A stretch of DNA of 64,000 nucleotides from Rhodoferax sp. GW822-FHT02A01 (GCF_038784515.1 NZ_CP152376.1:3658001-3722000), one strand, 5' to 3'; numbered from the stretch's first letter, positions 38,894 through 47,632 are shown. Program-made: numbers and translations. The notes: generated by a model not told the origin, from the letters alone.

Positions 38894-39636
38894 TGGCCCG
38901 GATCCGTAGTATCAAGCCCGAATTCTGGGTTTCTGAACAAGTCGCCGAGTGCTCGCCGAATGCTCGGCTAACGTTCATCGGAATGTGGAACTTCTGCGAC
39001 GACCGTGGTGTTCACCCGGCAAAACCGAAAACGCTGAAGGCTGAACTTTTCCCGATGGACGACGTGACGTCCATCGCCATCGCTGAGTGGGTGAACGAGC
39101 TGATCGCAGTCGGCTTGGTTGCCGAGTTTGAGCATGCTGACGCCAGCTATTGGCACGTCACTGGCTGGGGAAAACACCAGAAAATTGACAAGCCATCGTA
39201 CAAGTATCCGGCCCCCGAAACTGCTGAAAATTCGGATAAGCCTCTAATACCATTCGTCGAGGATTCGTCGAATGCTAGTCGAGCGCCACCCCCCGGAGTC
39301 GATAGGAGTGGAGTGGATAGGAGTGGAGGGGAGATAGCACCCTCGCCGAAGGCTCGGCCCTCGTCCGATAAAAAGCCGAGGAAGACTGCAATCCCCGCAG
39401 ATTTTGCCGTCAGCGACAGGGTGAAGGTCTGGGCCGAGAAGCATGGCCATACGCAGCTCGATCAGCACCTCGAGCACTTCGTTGGCAAGGCCATTGCCAA
39501 CGGCTACACCTACGCGGATTGGGACGAGGCGCTTATGAATGCCATACGTGGTGACTGGGCAAAGCTCAGTGTCGGCCTCAATGGGACGGCGCGCAATGGG
39601 CTTGAGTCCGACGAGCTGTTCGGGGGTAACGCATGA
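38893..39636 (+). CDS. Phage replication protein O-like
   Basis: A 247-residue protein with the N-terminal signature of phage replication initiator or helicase-loader proteins (MARIRSIKPEFWVSEQVAEC, RLTFIGMWNFCDDRGVHPAKP), then a Pro/Ser linker with a tandem 15-bp repeat (39298-39327) and a DnaT-like C-terminal region (DWDEALMNAIRGDW). It probably binds the element's origin and loads the DnaB-like helicase encoded two genes downstream. Confidence 0.78.
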   Translation: MARIRSIKPEFWVSEQVAECSPNARLTFIGMWNFCDDRGVHPAKPKTLKAELFPMDDVTSIAIAEWVNELIAVGLVAEFEHADASYWHVTGWGKHQKIDKPSYKYPAPETAENSDKPLIPFVEDSSNASRAPPPGVDRSGVDRSGGEIAPSPKARPSSDKKPRKTAIPADFAVSDRVKVWAEKHGHTQLDQHLEHFVGKAIANGYTYADWDEALMNAIRGDWAKLSVGLNGTARNGLESDELFGGNA

Positions 39637-40091
39637 CCTTCGTTCGCGAGCAACTTCCTGAGCCGCTGAGCTACTTCGAGTCTGAGGGGTTGGTCCTCAC
39701 CTCCCGCGGCAAATGGCGCACGACATCCTGCAGCTTTCACGGCGGCAGTGACTCCATGCGGATTCGCGGTGATACCGGTGCCTGGTGCTGCATGTCATGC
39801 GGTGAGAAAGGCGGCGACGTGCTGGCGTACCACATGGCCTTCCACGGCATGGACTTCATTGACGCGGCCAAAGCACTCGGCGCATGGGTTGAGGACGGCA
39901 AGCCGCAGATACCTCACAAGCCCAAGCCGCTACCGGCCGGAGATGCCCTGCACCTCTTGGCCTTTGAAGCGCACCTGGTGGCCGTGGCCGCCGGCAACGT
40001 GGGGAACGGCGTCGTGCTGACGCAAGAAGACCTGGACCGCGTCCTGCTGGCTGCCGGCCGCATCAACCAAATTCGCGAAATTTACCCATGA
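39633..40091 (+). CDS. Stand-alone CHC2-type primase zinc finger protein
   Basis: A 152-residue protein with the DnaG-type zinc finger: CSFHGGSD (C-x2-H) and CCMSCGEKGG (C-x2-C), then the DVLAYHMAFHGMDFIDAAKAL segment. There is no TOPRIM catalytic domain, so it cannot prime alone; it may recognise template or recruit host primase. It overlaps both neighbours by 4 nt, in a tightly coupled replication operon. Confidence 0.85.
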   Translation: MTFVREQLPEPLSYFESEGLVLTSRGKWRTTSCSFHGGSDSMRIRGDTGAWCCMSCGEKGGDVLAYHMAFHGMDFIDAAKALGAWVEDGKPQIPHKPKPLPAGDALHLLAFEAHLVAVAAGNVGNGVVLTQEDLDRVLLAAGRINQIREIYP

Positions 40092-41578
40092 ACGACAACA
40101 CAAAATATCTGGCTGCAGCCGCCAAGTTGGATGACTATTTTCACGATGGCAAGGCTCAGACTGTGGCGCGTGACAGTCAGGCCCAAGGGTATGTCCCTCT
40201 GCCGGAAGACCCGCATCAGGAGCGAGTTGTCCGGTCTCAACCTCTCACGCAGTCAAGATCACTTCCGTGGAGTGTCGAGGCCGAACAATCCGTGATCGGC
40301 TCCCTGCTGATCGACCCTGATGCGATTTCGCGTGTTGTGGAGCGACAGCTCGTTGCGCAGCATTTCTTTGACCTGCGCCACCGCTGCGCCATGTCAGCGA
40401 TCTTCGAACTGGCTGCCCAACGCAAACCCGTGGACGTCGTGACAGTGTTTGCGCACCTGAGCGCACAAGGTAAGGGCGATGACTGCGGTGGAATCCAATA
40501 CCTTGACGATGTGGCGAGCAGCGTACCCAGTGCGTCCCGCGTCGGTGCGTATGCTGACATCGTCATCGAGAAGGCGCTGCACAGGAGCATCATCAACGCA
40601 GCAGACAAGGCGTTGACCATCGCATGGGAGCCCGGTGAAGCCGGTGCGGCGCTCGACAAGGTTGCATCGCTCTTTGCAACGATTAAGCGCTCTCGCTCAG
40701 CGTCTTCACCGGTGCGCCTGGGTGAACTGGTTGTGAACCGCCTGGACCACTGGCAATCCCTGGCCGCAGGCGACACGTTGCCCGGTGTTCCAACAGGGCT
40801 TGCGTCGCTCGACGATGCCTTGGGCGGTGGAATCAAACCGGGCAAAGTGATTGTGCTGGCTGCCCGCCCATCAGTCGGTAAGACGTCGCTCGCCGGCCAA
40901 ATCAGCCTGTCCGTGGCGAGTCAGGGACACACGGTGCTGATGCTGTCCCAGGAAATGCCAGCTGGTGACCTCGTCGATCGCGCTGTTGCCAACCTGGGGG
41001 CGGTCAACCTTGACCATCTGACAACTGGGAATTTTGAAAACGAAGACTGGTCACACGTCACCGAAGCGGCCGAAGCGGCTTCCAAGATCCCGTTCTATGT
41101 CGATGATCAGCCTGCACTTACGCTGCTGGATATTCGTGCAAAGGCGAGGCAGGTGCAGCAGCGTGATGGGCTGGTCTTGCTGGTTGTGGACTACCTGCAG
41201 CTTTGCTCAAGTCCTGGCAAGTTTGACAAGCGTCACCACCAGATCGAGGAAATCAGCCGTGGCATGAAGACCCTGGCCAAGGAGCTCGGCATCTGCGTCA
41301 TGGTCTTGTCCCAGCTGAATCGTGAAAGTGACAAGGATGAACCCGAGCTCGTGCACCTCAAGGAATCCGGCGCCATCGAAGAAGACGCCGACGTGGTGAT
41401 CATGCTGCACCCAATGGGTAACGAGTCTGACGGTGGTCTTCTGGTGTTGGCAAAGATACCCAAGAATCGCCAGGGCCGGCGTGGTCGACTTGCACTGTCC
41501 CTCCACGGCAAAACGCAGCAGTGGCGTCAGTCAGTCGGCAACGTGGCGCGCCGTCCAAAGCGGGAGTTCACATCGTGA
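40088..41578 (+). CDS. Replicative DNA helicase, DnaB-like
   Basis: A 496-residue hexameric helicase: a DnaB N-terminal domain (VEAEQSVIGSLLIDPDAISR), linker, and RecA-like C-terminal domain with Walker A ARPSVGKTSLA, Walker B LLVVDYLQL and the SQLNRE motif. The N-terminal 55 residues are an extra tail, perhaps for loader contact. It is the element's own copy, distinct from the chromosomal dnaB expected elsewhere. Confidence 0.92.
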   Translation: MNDNTKYLAAAAKLDDYFHDGKAQTVARDSQAQGYVPLPEDPHQERVVRSQPLTQSRSLPWSVEAEQSVIGSLLIDPDAISRVVERQLVAQHFFDLRHRCAMSAIFELAAQRKPVDVVTVFAHLSAQGKGDDCGGIQYLDDVASSVPSASRVGAYADIVIEKALHRSIINAADKALTIAWEPGEAGAALDKVASLFATIKRSRSASSPVRLGELVVNRLDHWQSLAAGDTLPGVPTGLASLDDALGGGIKPGKVIVLAARPSVGKTSLAGQISLSVASQGHTVLMLSQEMPAGDLVDRAVANLGAVNLDHLTTGNFENEDWSHVTEAAEAASKIPFYVDDQPALTLLDIRAKARQVQQRDGLVLLVVDYLQLCSSPGKFDKRHHQIEEISRGMKTLAKELGICVMVLSQLNRESDKDEPELVHLKESGAIEEDADVVIMLHPMGNESDGGLLVLAKIPKNRQGRRGRLALSLHGKTQQWRQSVGNVARRPKREFTS

Positions 41579-41898
41579 GCAAGTTCCAGACGACCGCCGC
41601 CATCATCGAGGTTTGCCATCAGATCGATCTGATGCAGCTCGATTACAAGCTCTCTGAGAAGTTGAAACGCCTCTTGCGTATTGTCTGGAACAAACACGGT
41701 TTTGCCGGGTTTGACAAGGTTGATCAACTTGAGTTCGCCAGCAATCAGCTCAACGCAAAGAAGACGCGAACGGAAATTCGTGACCGCCTAAAAAGCAATT
41801 ATTCCGTCTCCAGGACAGAGGCATATCGAATCATCACAAAAGCCAAAGAACTGTCCCAGGAAATCCCGGATTTTGGGACGCGAAAGGAATCCAATTAA
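41575..41898 (+). CDS. Hypothetical protein with C-terminal helix-turn-helix-like region
   Basis: A 107-residue protein starting with GTG that overlaps the dnaB-like stop. The C-terminal part (RTEIRDRLKSNYSVSRTEAYRIITKAKEL) looks like a helix-turn-helix of the kind seen in small phage DNA-binding proteins. It separates the replication genes from the tail genes. Confidence 0.6.
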   Translation: MSKFQTTAAIIEVCHQIDLMQLDYKLSEKLKRLLRIVWNKHGFAGFDKVDQLEFASNQLNAKKTRTEIRDRLKSNYSVSRTEAYRIITKAKELSQEIPDFGTRKESN

Positions 41899-41935
41899 TT
41901 CCATGAACTCCTCAATCTATCAACAAGGAACCGAT

Positions 41936-42199
41936 ATGGACGAACTCACCATCACTTTGCGCAAGCCCGTCTCCATTGGAGACATCACCTATTCCGAGCT
42001 CAAGCTGCAAGAGCCAACGGCTGGCCAGATCGAGAAGGCGTCGACAGGTTCGCAGTCGAGCGTTGGCGCCGTTATCAACCTGATCTCTGCTGTGGCTGTG
42101 GTGCCTCGAAAGATGGTGGAGGGCTTGTGCCAGCGCGACTTCAAAGAAGCCTCCAAATTCTTGGAGTCTTTCGACGACGTGGAATCGGCCCAGCAATAG
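41936..42199 (+). CDS. Phage tail assembly chaperone (Mu gp41-like)
   Basis: An 87-residue protein with the layout of Mu-like tail assembly proteins: MDELTITLRKPVSIGDITYS, LKLQEPTAGQIEKA, then an Ala-rich helix. The ATG at 41936 follows AAGGAA. These chaperones bind the tape measure protein before tail polymerisation, and the tape measure gene is next. In Mu-type phages the tube and sheath genes would lie upstream; here replication genes do. Confidence 0.75.
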   Translation: MDELTITLRKPVSIGDITYSELKLQEPTAGQIEKASTGSQSSVGAVINLISAVAVVPRKMVEGLCQRDFKEASKFLESFDDVESAQQ

Positions 42200-42219
42200 G
42201 CTCTCGCGGAGAAATTTGA

Positions 42220-43860
42220 ATGTCCAGCATCTTCAATATCAAAATCACTGCTTCAGATAATGCCACGAAGGTTATCAACAAGATCAACAAGTCGACGGCG
42301 AAAATATTCGAGCCGTACGACAAGGCCAAACAGTCAGCTGGTGGCTTCTTCAAGGCCATTGGAAACAATGAACTGGTCAAACGCTCCAGTGCTGGCCTGG
42401 AATCGATCGGCCAATCCATCAGCCAAATTGGCACCAGCTTCGGAATTGCCGAGAACTCTGTCTTGGCCAGCACCGCAAGCATTGGCGCACGCCTCTTGCA
42501 GATGGGTGGCCCGTTGGGCATGGTCGCTGGCGGTGCGGTAGTTGCTGGTGGCGCCGTGTTCGGTATCGGTGTGAAGATGGCGCAGTCGGGCCAAAACGTT
42601 GACAACTTCTCCAAGGGCCTGGGCATGTCCACCGGCAGCCTGCAGGAGTGGCGCGCCGCGGCCGAGCGTGCTGGTGGCTCCAGTGAGTCCATGGACCAGA
42701 GCCTCAAGTCCTTGTCCCAGCACCTGGTGGACAGTGCAGCAGGCTTTGATCGCGACGCTGATACCGCATTGCATGACGCTGGCATCGAACTCAAGTTCAT
42801 GAAGAACGGTGCGGTCGATGTCTCGAAAGCCTTGATGGACATTGCGGACGTCATGTCCAAGATGGACAACCCAAACCAGCAGAAGATATTTGCAGATTAC
42901 CTGGGTGTTAGCGACCAGGTTCAGCTGCTGCGCCAAGGCCGGCGCGCAATCGAGGAATACTTCATCGAAGCACGGCAGAAGGGGCAAATCCAATCCGATG
43001 AGCAGGTGGGGCGCAATGCCAAGGAGGCGCAGTCCTGGAACAACCTGAAGGCCTCAATTGATGGCGTCGGCACATCGGTGGGCAACCTGGTTGGCAAGTA
43101 TGCGCACATTGATGCCATGGCGTCGGGCATTGATCGCATCGCAGGCACAGTCAACAAGTGGGCGAGCTCGGATGCCAAACCCGACTCCACCGGAAGCAAG
43201 ATAATGTCGTCCATGCTCGGGAGTGCGTTCCCTTTGTGGCGCATCTTCTCCCTCGGTCAGCCCAATGGCCCAGATGCAAAGGTTGGCTCACGCGATGTAT
43301 CCGGAAAGGTCTCCTACCCGGATAGTGTCTTGCCTTCAACCCTTGGCGGCCAGCCGATTGGAATCCGTAACAACAACCCCGGCAATCTGCGATCTTGGGT
43401 CGGTGCAGATTCCAGTGGCGGCTTCGCAAAGTTTCCGACTCCGTTGGATGGCCTGACCGCCGCGGCCAAGAATCTGATGGGCTACCAGAGTCGCTATGGC
43501 ATAGGAACAATCGAAGGAATCATCAACCGCTGGGCCCCCGCTGGCGACGGCAACAACGTTCCCGGTTACATCAGCGACGTATCCAAGCGCACAGGGTTTG
43601 GCGCGAATCAGTCCCTGGATCTGAGCGATCCCAAGGTGTTGGCGCCACTGCTGTCCAGCATGGTGACCCATGAGAACGGCCAAAATCCCTATGACCCCCA
43701 GCTTATTGCTGATGCCGTGGCTAAGGCAGTCAAGGAGGGCATGTCTGGCCAGGCGATCAACCTGAAGGTGGAGGGAATGCCGCCCGGCATGTCCATCAAG
43801 CAGACTGGCTCGGGTCAGGTCACCACCGGAATGGTGCTTGCTGATGGAGGTGCGTTTTGA
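42220..43860 (+). CDS. Tail tape measure protein with C-terminal lytic domain
   Basis: A 546-residue protein. Residues 1-330 are helical with a hydrophobic Gly/Ala stretch (LLQMGGPLGMVAGGAVVAGG), the typical tape-measure pattern. From about residue 376 there is a domain with GIRNNNPGNLR, FPTPLDGLTAAAKNL, GIGTIEGIINRWAP and YISDVSKRTGFG, the layout of virion-associated murein-degrading proteins. The tail it would measure is short. It lies between the tail chaperone and hub genes. Confidence 0.82.
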   Translation: MSSIFNIKITASDNATKVINKINKSTAKIFEPYDKAKQSAGGFFKAIGNNELVKRSSAGLESIGQSISQIGTSFGIAENSVLASTASIGARLLQMGGPLGMVAGGAVVAGGAVFGIGVKMAQSGQNVDNFSKGLGMSTGSLQEWRAAAERAGGSSESMDQSLKSLSQHLVDSAAGFDRDADTALHDAGIELKFMKNGAVDVSKALMDIADVMSKMDNPNQQKIFADYLGVSDQVQLLRQGRRAIEEYFIEARQKGQIQSDEQVGRNAKEAQSWNNLKASIDGVGTSVGNLVGKYAHIDAMASGIDRIAGTVNKWASSDAKPDSTGSKIMSSMLGSAFPLWRIFSLGQPNGPDAKVGSRDVSGKVSYPDSVLPSTLGGQPIGIRNNNPGNLRSWVGADSSGGFAKFPTPLDGLTAAAKNLMGYQSRYGIGTIEGIINRWAPAGDGNNVPGYISDVSKRTGFGANQSLDLSDPKVLAPLLSSMVTHENGQNPYDPQLIADAVAKAVKEGMSGQAINLKVEGMPPGMSIKQTGSGQVTTGMVLADGGAF

Positions 43861-44972
43861 GCGACGACACCACTACTATTCTGGTGGGGGGCATCCCGAT
43901 TTCGGAATGGACGTCGGTGCGCGTCACGCGCAGCGTTGAACGCGTGGTCAGCGACTTCGATTTCGCCATCACAGACCTGAACCCAGGTCAGTGGAGGTAT
44001 CCAATAGTTCCTGGTGATGCCTGTCAAGTGTTCATTGGCAACGACCTGGTGCTGACTGGCTACATCGACCGGTACACGCCGGCCTTCTCGTCGCGGCAGC
44101 ACTCCATCACGGTGTCGGGTCGGAGCAAAACCCAGGACATCGTCGATTGCTCAGCAGTCTGGGAAGGCTCCCAGCTCATGAATGGCACCGTGAAGACGAT
44201 TTCTGAGAATCTGTGCACCCCGTTTGGAGTAAGTGTAGTAACACTCGCAGATGTTGGCCCTGTGGTGCCACGGAGGAACCTCAACATCGGTGAAACACCA
44301 TTCGAAGTCATCGAGCCGCTGGCCCGTCTTCGCGGCCTCCTGATCTATGACGATGTTGCAGGGAACTTGGTGCTCTCAAGCGTAGGAACGGACAAGGCGG
44401 CCAGCGGCTTCAAGAGTGGTGAGAACGTTCAGTCGGCGAGCATGACCTATGCGATGGATGGCCGGTACAGGTCTTACTCGGCATACCGTCGCAAGACGGT
44501 GGCCAAGCTCCTGGACACCGGAAAAGAAAGCAACCTCATTGCCACGGTGAACGATTTCGATGTGCCAAGGCGCAGGACAAAGTTCATCGTTGCGGAAACG
44601 TACGACGCCGGCGGTGACGTTGCCGCACGGCGCGCTGCCTGGGAGATGGCCCGCCGCAAGGGGCGCTCGGCATCCGTGCACCTGACCTGCGACAGCTGGC
44701 GCGACAGCATGGGGGCTCTGTGGGCCCCAAACACGTTGGCGCCGGTGTCATTGCCAAGCCTGGGGCTTGATGACGTGACCTGGTTGATCAGTGAGGTCGT
44801 ATTCCTCCGTGATGCACAGGGCACGCGCGCGCAGCTCACGCTGATGGATCGCCGGTCCTTCCTGCCAGAGCCCTACGCCTGGCCTTTCAGGAGCGATCTG
44901 GCCGAAGCGTTGAGGGCGGCCAAAGAGAAACAGCAGGCGCAAGCCAAAGGTCAGAAGGTATCGAATCCATGA
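43857..44972 (+). CDS. Baseplate hub protein (Mu gp44 / gpP-like)
   Basis: A 371-residue protein that follows the Mu gp44 hub family: a beta-rich N-terminal half (VTRSVERVVSDFDFAITD, VFIGNDLVLTGYIDR, ITVSGRSKTQDIVDC) and the later MARRKGRSASVHLTC region. The hub joins tube, tape measure and spike in contractile tails. It starts with TTG after a strong GGAGGTG site and overlaps the tape measure stop, so translation is coupled. Confidence 0.82.
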   Translation: MSDDTTTILVGGIPISEWTSVRVTRSVERVVSDFDFAITDLNPGQWRYPIVPGDACQVFIGNDLVLTGYIDRYTPAFSSRQHSITVSGRSKTQDIVDCSAVWEGSQLMNGTVKTISENLCTPFGVSVVTLADVGPVVPRRNLNIGETPFEVIEPLARLRGLLIYDDVAGNLVLSSVGTDKAASGFKSGENVQSASMTYAMDGRYRSYSAYRRKTVAKLLDTGKESNLIATVNDFDVPRRRTKFIVAETYDAGGDVAARRAAWEMARRKGRSASVHLTCDSWRDSMGALWAPNTLAPVSLPSLGLDDVTWLISEVVFLRDAQGTRAQLTLMDRRSFLPEPYAWPFRSDLAEALRAAKEKQQAQAKGQKVSNP

Positions 44973-45529
44973 GCGACCCAACAACCAATGCTTTGAACAG
45001 TGTGCTTCGCCGCATACGCATGCTCTCAGGTATCGGCGACGTGACTTTCGCCGCCGACTCGGATGTAGTGCAGCTGCTGCAGGTCAAGATCAGCGACCAG
45101 GAGACTATCGACGAAACGCCCAGGGTGGCAGAGTACGGCTTCACATCCATGCCAAAGGTCGGCTGCCATGCCGTTCTCATCTGCGTGGGTGGAGATCAGT
45201 CCGGCGGAGTTGTCATCGGCACGAACGACCCCACGGCTCGCATGAAGAACCTGCAGCCCGGGGAAGTGGCAATCTTCGATGATCAGGGCCAGTCGGTATA
45301 CCTGACTCGTGCAGGCATCGTGGTAAATGGTGGAGGTCTGCCGATCACGGTGAACGGCAACGTCACCATCAACGGCACTCTGCATGCGACGGGCCCGATC
45401 ACCGGTGACTCGACCATCACCGCGCCGAACGTGGTGGGCACCACCGACGTTCAATTCGGCTCGCACCACGGAAACACACACGTCCATAGCAATGGCAATG
45501 GCGGTGCCAATACAGGCGGCCCAATATGA
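44969..45529 (+). CDS. Baseplate assembly / central spike protein (Mu gp45-like)
   Basis: A 186-residue protein: an OB-like N-terminal domain (VQLLQVKISDQETIDETPRV, FTSMPKVGCHAVLICVGGD), then a beta-helical stem (VNGNVTINGTLHATGPITGD) and a His-containing tip (HHGNTHVHSNGNGGANTGGP), the iron-binding apex of spikes that pierce the outer membrane. It overlaps the hub gene by 4 nt. In Mu, baseplate wedge and fibre genes follow; none is found here. Confidence 0.85.
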   Translation: MSDPTTNALNSVLRRIRMLSGIGDVTFAADSDVVQLLQVKISDQETIDETPRVAEYGFTSMPKVGCHAVLICVGGDQSGGVVIGTNDPTARMKNLQPGEVAIFDDQGQSVYLTRAGIVVNGGGLPITVNGNVTINGTLHATGPITGDSTITAPNVVGTTDVQFGSHHGNTHVHSNGNGGANTGGPI

Positions 45530-45798
45530 GCGCAACCATCAACCCCGTCGAGGCCACGTTTCTGGGCTGCCTGCAAGACGTGCAGGCCAAGGTCAGGGCC
45601 AGCAAGGCAAGAGTTGAAACACTTACTTCAGAAGGTAGGCGCAGCATGGAGGATGCGACAGCAAAGCTGACCGAACGTGATGCCGAAAACGTCAGACTGA
45701 CCGTACTCATTGCCATGGAAAAACTCATTGCCGGTGGCCAGCAGACCATCGTCGCGGACGCCACCGCCAAGTTAACCACCCCAGATCACAAAGGATGA
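45526..45798 (+). CDS. Hypothetical protein following the spike gene, 90 aa
   Basis: A helical protein (VQAKVRASKARVETLTSEG, MEKLIAGGQQTIVADATAKL) coupled to the spike gene by an ATGA overlap. No family recognised; it occupies the place where wedge proteins would be expected in a complete tail cluster. Confidence 0.6.
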   Translation: MSATINPVEATFLGCLQDVQAKVRASKARVETLTSEGRRSMEDATAKLTERDAENVRLTVLIAMEKLIAGGQQTIVADATAKLTTPDHKG

Positions 45799-45800
45799 AT

Positions 45801-46763
45801 ATGACCAACACAACCGATTCGGTACGCGTACCAACCCCTGAAGTAGTCGCTGAAGCAAATTCGGTGTACCTGCCAACACCTGAGCTGATCGCTGCAAAGG
45901 ATGCTGTGATCGTGGCGCGCAAGCAAGCGGAGAAGCTCCGTCAGCGTGTCGATGAAAGCGCCGCTGACATCGTTACCCAGAATGCTGAGCTGGATCGCCT
46001 GACGCGAGAACTATCCGAAAAGCAAGCGGATCGTGCCCTTGCCGACGATGACCAGGTCAAGGCACTTGATGCAGAAATCAAGAAGCTGATAGACAAGGTC
46101 GACGCTAAGTCTCGCGAATTGAATCGCACAAGGAACCTGATCGAAGCCCTGGAGGTCAAGGCTCCGGAGGTGGACGCAGCCGTCGTTGACGCGCAGCAAA
46201 TTCTCGGTATCGAGAGGCACATCTGGAGTGAGGTCATCATTGACGCCATACGGGATGAACTGGAGGCTGCTGTTCGCCCCCTGATTGGAGTCATGGCAAA
46301 GGCAAAGGCATTCGGTCGGTTCAATGGATTCTTGTCTGACTTTTTGAATGCCGCATGGGTACCAGCTGATCCCAAGAGCTTCCTGCGAGCGGCCAATGGT
46401 GCGTATGCATACAACATAGGTCGCAATCTTCTGGATGGTTCTCCTGACGATGCTCAGCGTGCGCATGCTGATGCAATCGTCGCGGCCGTGGCGCCCATCT
46501 ATCAGCAGTTGAATATGAAGCATGCTGAATATGTGCCCCTTGATAAGCGACCCAAGCCCTACGTGAAAAAGGGTTACACGATGCGTGGCCAGGCTGCAGA
46601 TGAAACGCCGTTTGGTCAGGCGTCCAAGACTGATACCGCGCCTGAACCGGCCGCCACGCCGGCAAAGAAACTTTCCATGGAAGACCTGGACATCGAAATG
46701 GGCCACAAGCTGGTTAAGAACCTCATGCGTGACGGCACCAACCAAACATCGATACAGCAATGA
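45801..46763 (+). CDS. Hypothetical coiled-coil protein, 320 aa
   Basis: Residues about 30-120 form a long charged coiled coil (VARKQAEKLRQRVDESAAD, AKSRELNRTRNLIEALEVKA); the middle is globular and the C-terminal part is polar and Pro/Ala-rich. ATG at 45801 is preferred because AAGGA lies five bases upstream; ATG at 45795 abuts that site. Last gene of the tail-linked operon; unknown function, possibly a structural or adaptor protein. Confidence 0.62.
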   Translation: MTNTTDSVRVPTPEVVAEANSVYLPTPELIAAKDAVIVARKQAEKLRQRVDESAADIVTQNAELDRLTRELSEKQADRALADDDQVKALDAEIKKLIDKVDAKSRELNRTRNLIEALEVKAPEVDAAVVDAQQILGIERHIWSEVIIDAIRDELEAAVRPLIGVMAKAKAFGRFNGFLSDFLNAAWVPADPKSFLRAANGAYAYNIGRNLLDGSPDDAQRAHADAIVAAVAPIYQQLNMKHAEYVPLDKRPKPYVKKGYTMRGQAADETPFGQASKTDTAPEPAATPAKKLSMEDLDIEMGHKLVKNLMRDGTNQTSIQQ

Positions 46764-46773
46764 CCTTGCTCGG

Positions 46774-46832
46774 CCCGGCCGGCGGTGGCCTGTAACACCG
46801 GCAGTCAAGTAGGTTTTGACCTTCCGGCCGGG
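46774..46832. repeat. GC-rich long hairpin after the tail operon
   Basis: CCCGGCCGG (46774-46782) and CCGGCCGGG (46824-46832) form a perfect 9-bp stem with an inner GTCAA/TTGAC pair. It lies just after the last tail-operon gene. No T run follows, so it is not a standard terminator. Confidence 0.55.
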
Positions 46833-46885
46833 CTTGACCGCTCAGCCCCCTGCGCTATGGGGGCACCTAATGAAAGGAATGCGGA

Positions 46886-47119
46886 ATGGAAGAAGTCACC
46901 ACGCTGGCCCAGCTCAATGCGCTTGACCAGGACGCTATCGTCGAAGGGTACCTGCATGGCCTTCACGGCACACCGAACCACACGCGCCAGGACCAAGCCT
47001 ATTGGCACGGGTACTTCAATGCGCACAGCGATCGCAATGGACCGCCCACACCTGGCCAGCAGCAACTGGCGCGCGAGGTCGTCAATGCAATGCGGTGCGG
47101 CTGCCGGGCGCCGGCATGA
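46886..47119 (+). CDS. Small hypothetical protein, RMF-like in style, 77 aa
   Basis: The core IVEGYLHGLHGTPNHTRQDQ..YWHGYFNAHSDRNGPP has the G-Y-x-x-G and WxxG spacing of small ribosome-modulation-factor-like phage proteins. This is a resemblance only. GGAATGCGGA precedes the ATG. Confidence 0.55.
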   Translation: MEEVTTLAQLNALDQDAIVEGYLHGLHGTPNHTRQDQAYWHGYFNAHSDRNGPPTPGQQQLAREVVNAMRCGCRAPA

Positions 47120-47224
47120 GGGCGGCATGGGTGCACCACGGAAAACCAACGGGTCCTTCCTAGGGGAACTACATCGAGGGTCGTTGCGCACCGCGACTTT
47201 CGACCCTGCGCAGGTTTAAAACAA

Positions 47225-47527
47225 TGTCCTCACCTTAGGTGTCCTCACCATGACTTCAGGCGTTACGCACCGTAAATTCGCACGGCTGGAAAGTTGTGAT
47301 GAAAAGCAAGTTCGGCGGGTCCTCACACGTGGCCTGTTGACGGCCGACTCAGAGGGAAAACTTGGTTCGGCGCAGGTTGGCAGCGGGTGGAGAAAGCCGC
47401 GCGCGGACAGCCGCAGATAAGCGGCACCAGGTCAGCGGCAAGTGCGGACACCTGGGGGTGAGGACATCAAGAAAGTCCGCAGTGATGTCCTCACGAATGT
47501 CCTCAGCGTCCACAGCGATGTCCTCAC
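47225..47527. repeat. Array of TGTCCTCAC motifs
   Basis: TGTCCTCAC or close variants occur at 47225, 47240, 47319, 47458 (inverted), 47486, 47498 and 47519. The inverted copy and the one at 47486 form a perfect 11-bp inverted repeat (47458-47468 and 47484-47494). Iteron- or operator-like. Confidence 0.65.
47250..47420 (+). CDS. Possible small HTH protein, 56 aa
   Basis: A short frame reading MTSGVTHRKFARLESCDEKQ then VRRVLTRGLLTADSEGK, which has the shape of the N-terminal DNA-binding part of small phage DNA-packaging or regulatory proteins. AGGTG precedes the ATG. The frame stops at 47420, where longer homologues of this style would continue, so it may be a truncated gene whose 3' part is now the TGTCCTCAC array region. 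Confidence 0.35.
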   Translation: MTSGVTHRKFARLESCDEKQVRRVLTRGLLTADSEGKLGSAQVGSGWRKPRADSRR

Positions 47528-47609
47528 CCCCGTATCGCGTGGCCGACGTGCTGGTGGGCTACGTGCAGAAGCAGCTCAAGACCTTGGGCTAGCCCCGAGG
47601 GGAAATCAC

Positions 47610-47632
47610 CGATACCCAGGATTTGGGTATCG
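47610..47632. repeat. Hairpin CGATACCCA / TGGGTATCG
   Basis: A perfect 9-bp inverted repeat with a 5-nt loop, about 50 nt upstream of the gene at 47683. Possible operator or attenuator. Confidence 0.5.

Noticed and set aside
41936..45529. Complete tailocin
   Set aside because: No sheath, tube, wedge or fibre genes, so no independent contractile particle could form from these genes alone.
47362..47592. 76-codon frame across the TGTCCTCAC array
   Set aside because: Ser/Arg-rich reading caused by the repeats; the C-terminal end looks protein-like but there is no ribosome-binding site or continuous family match.
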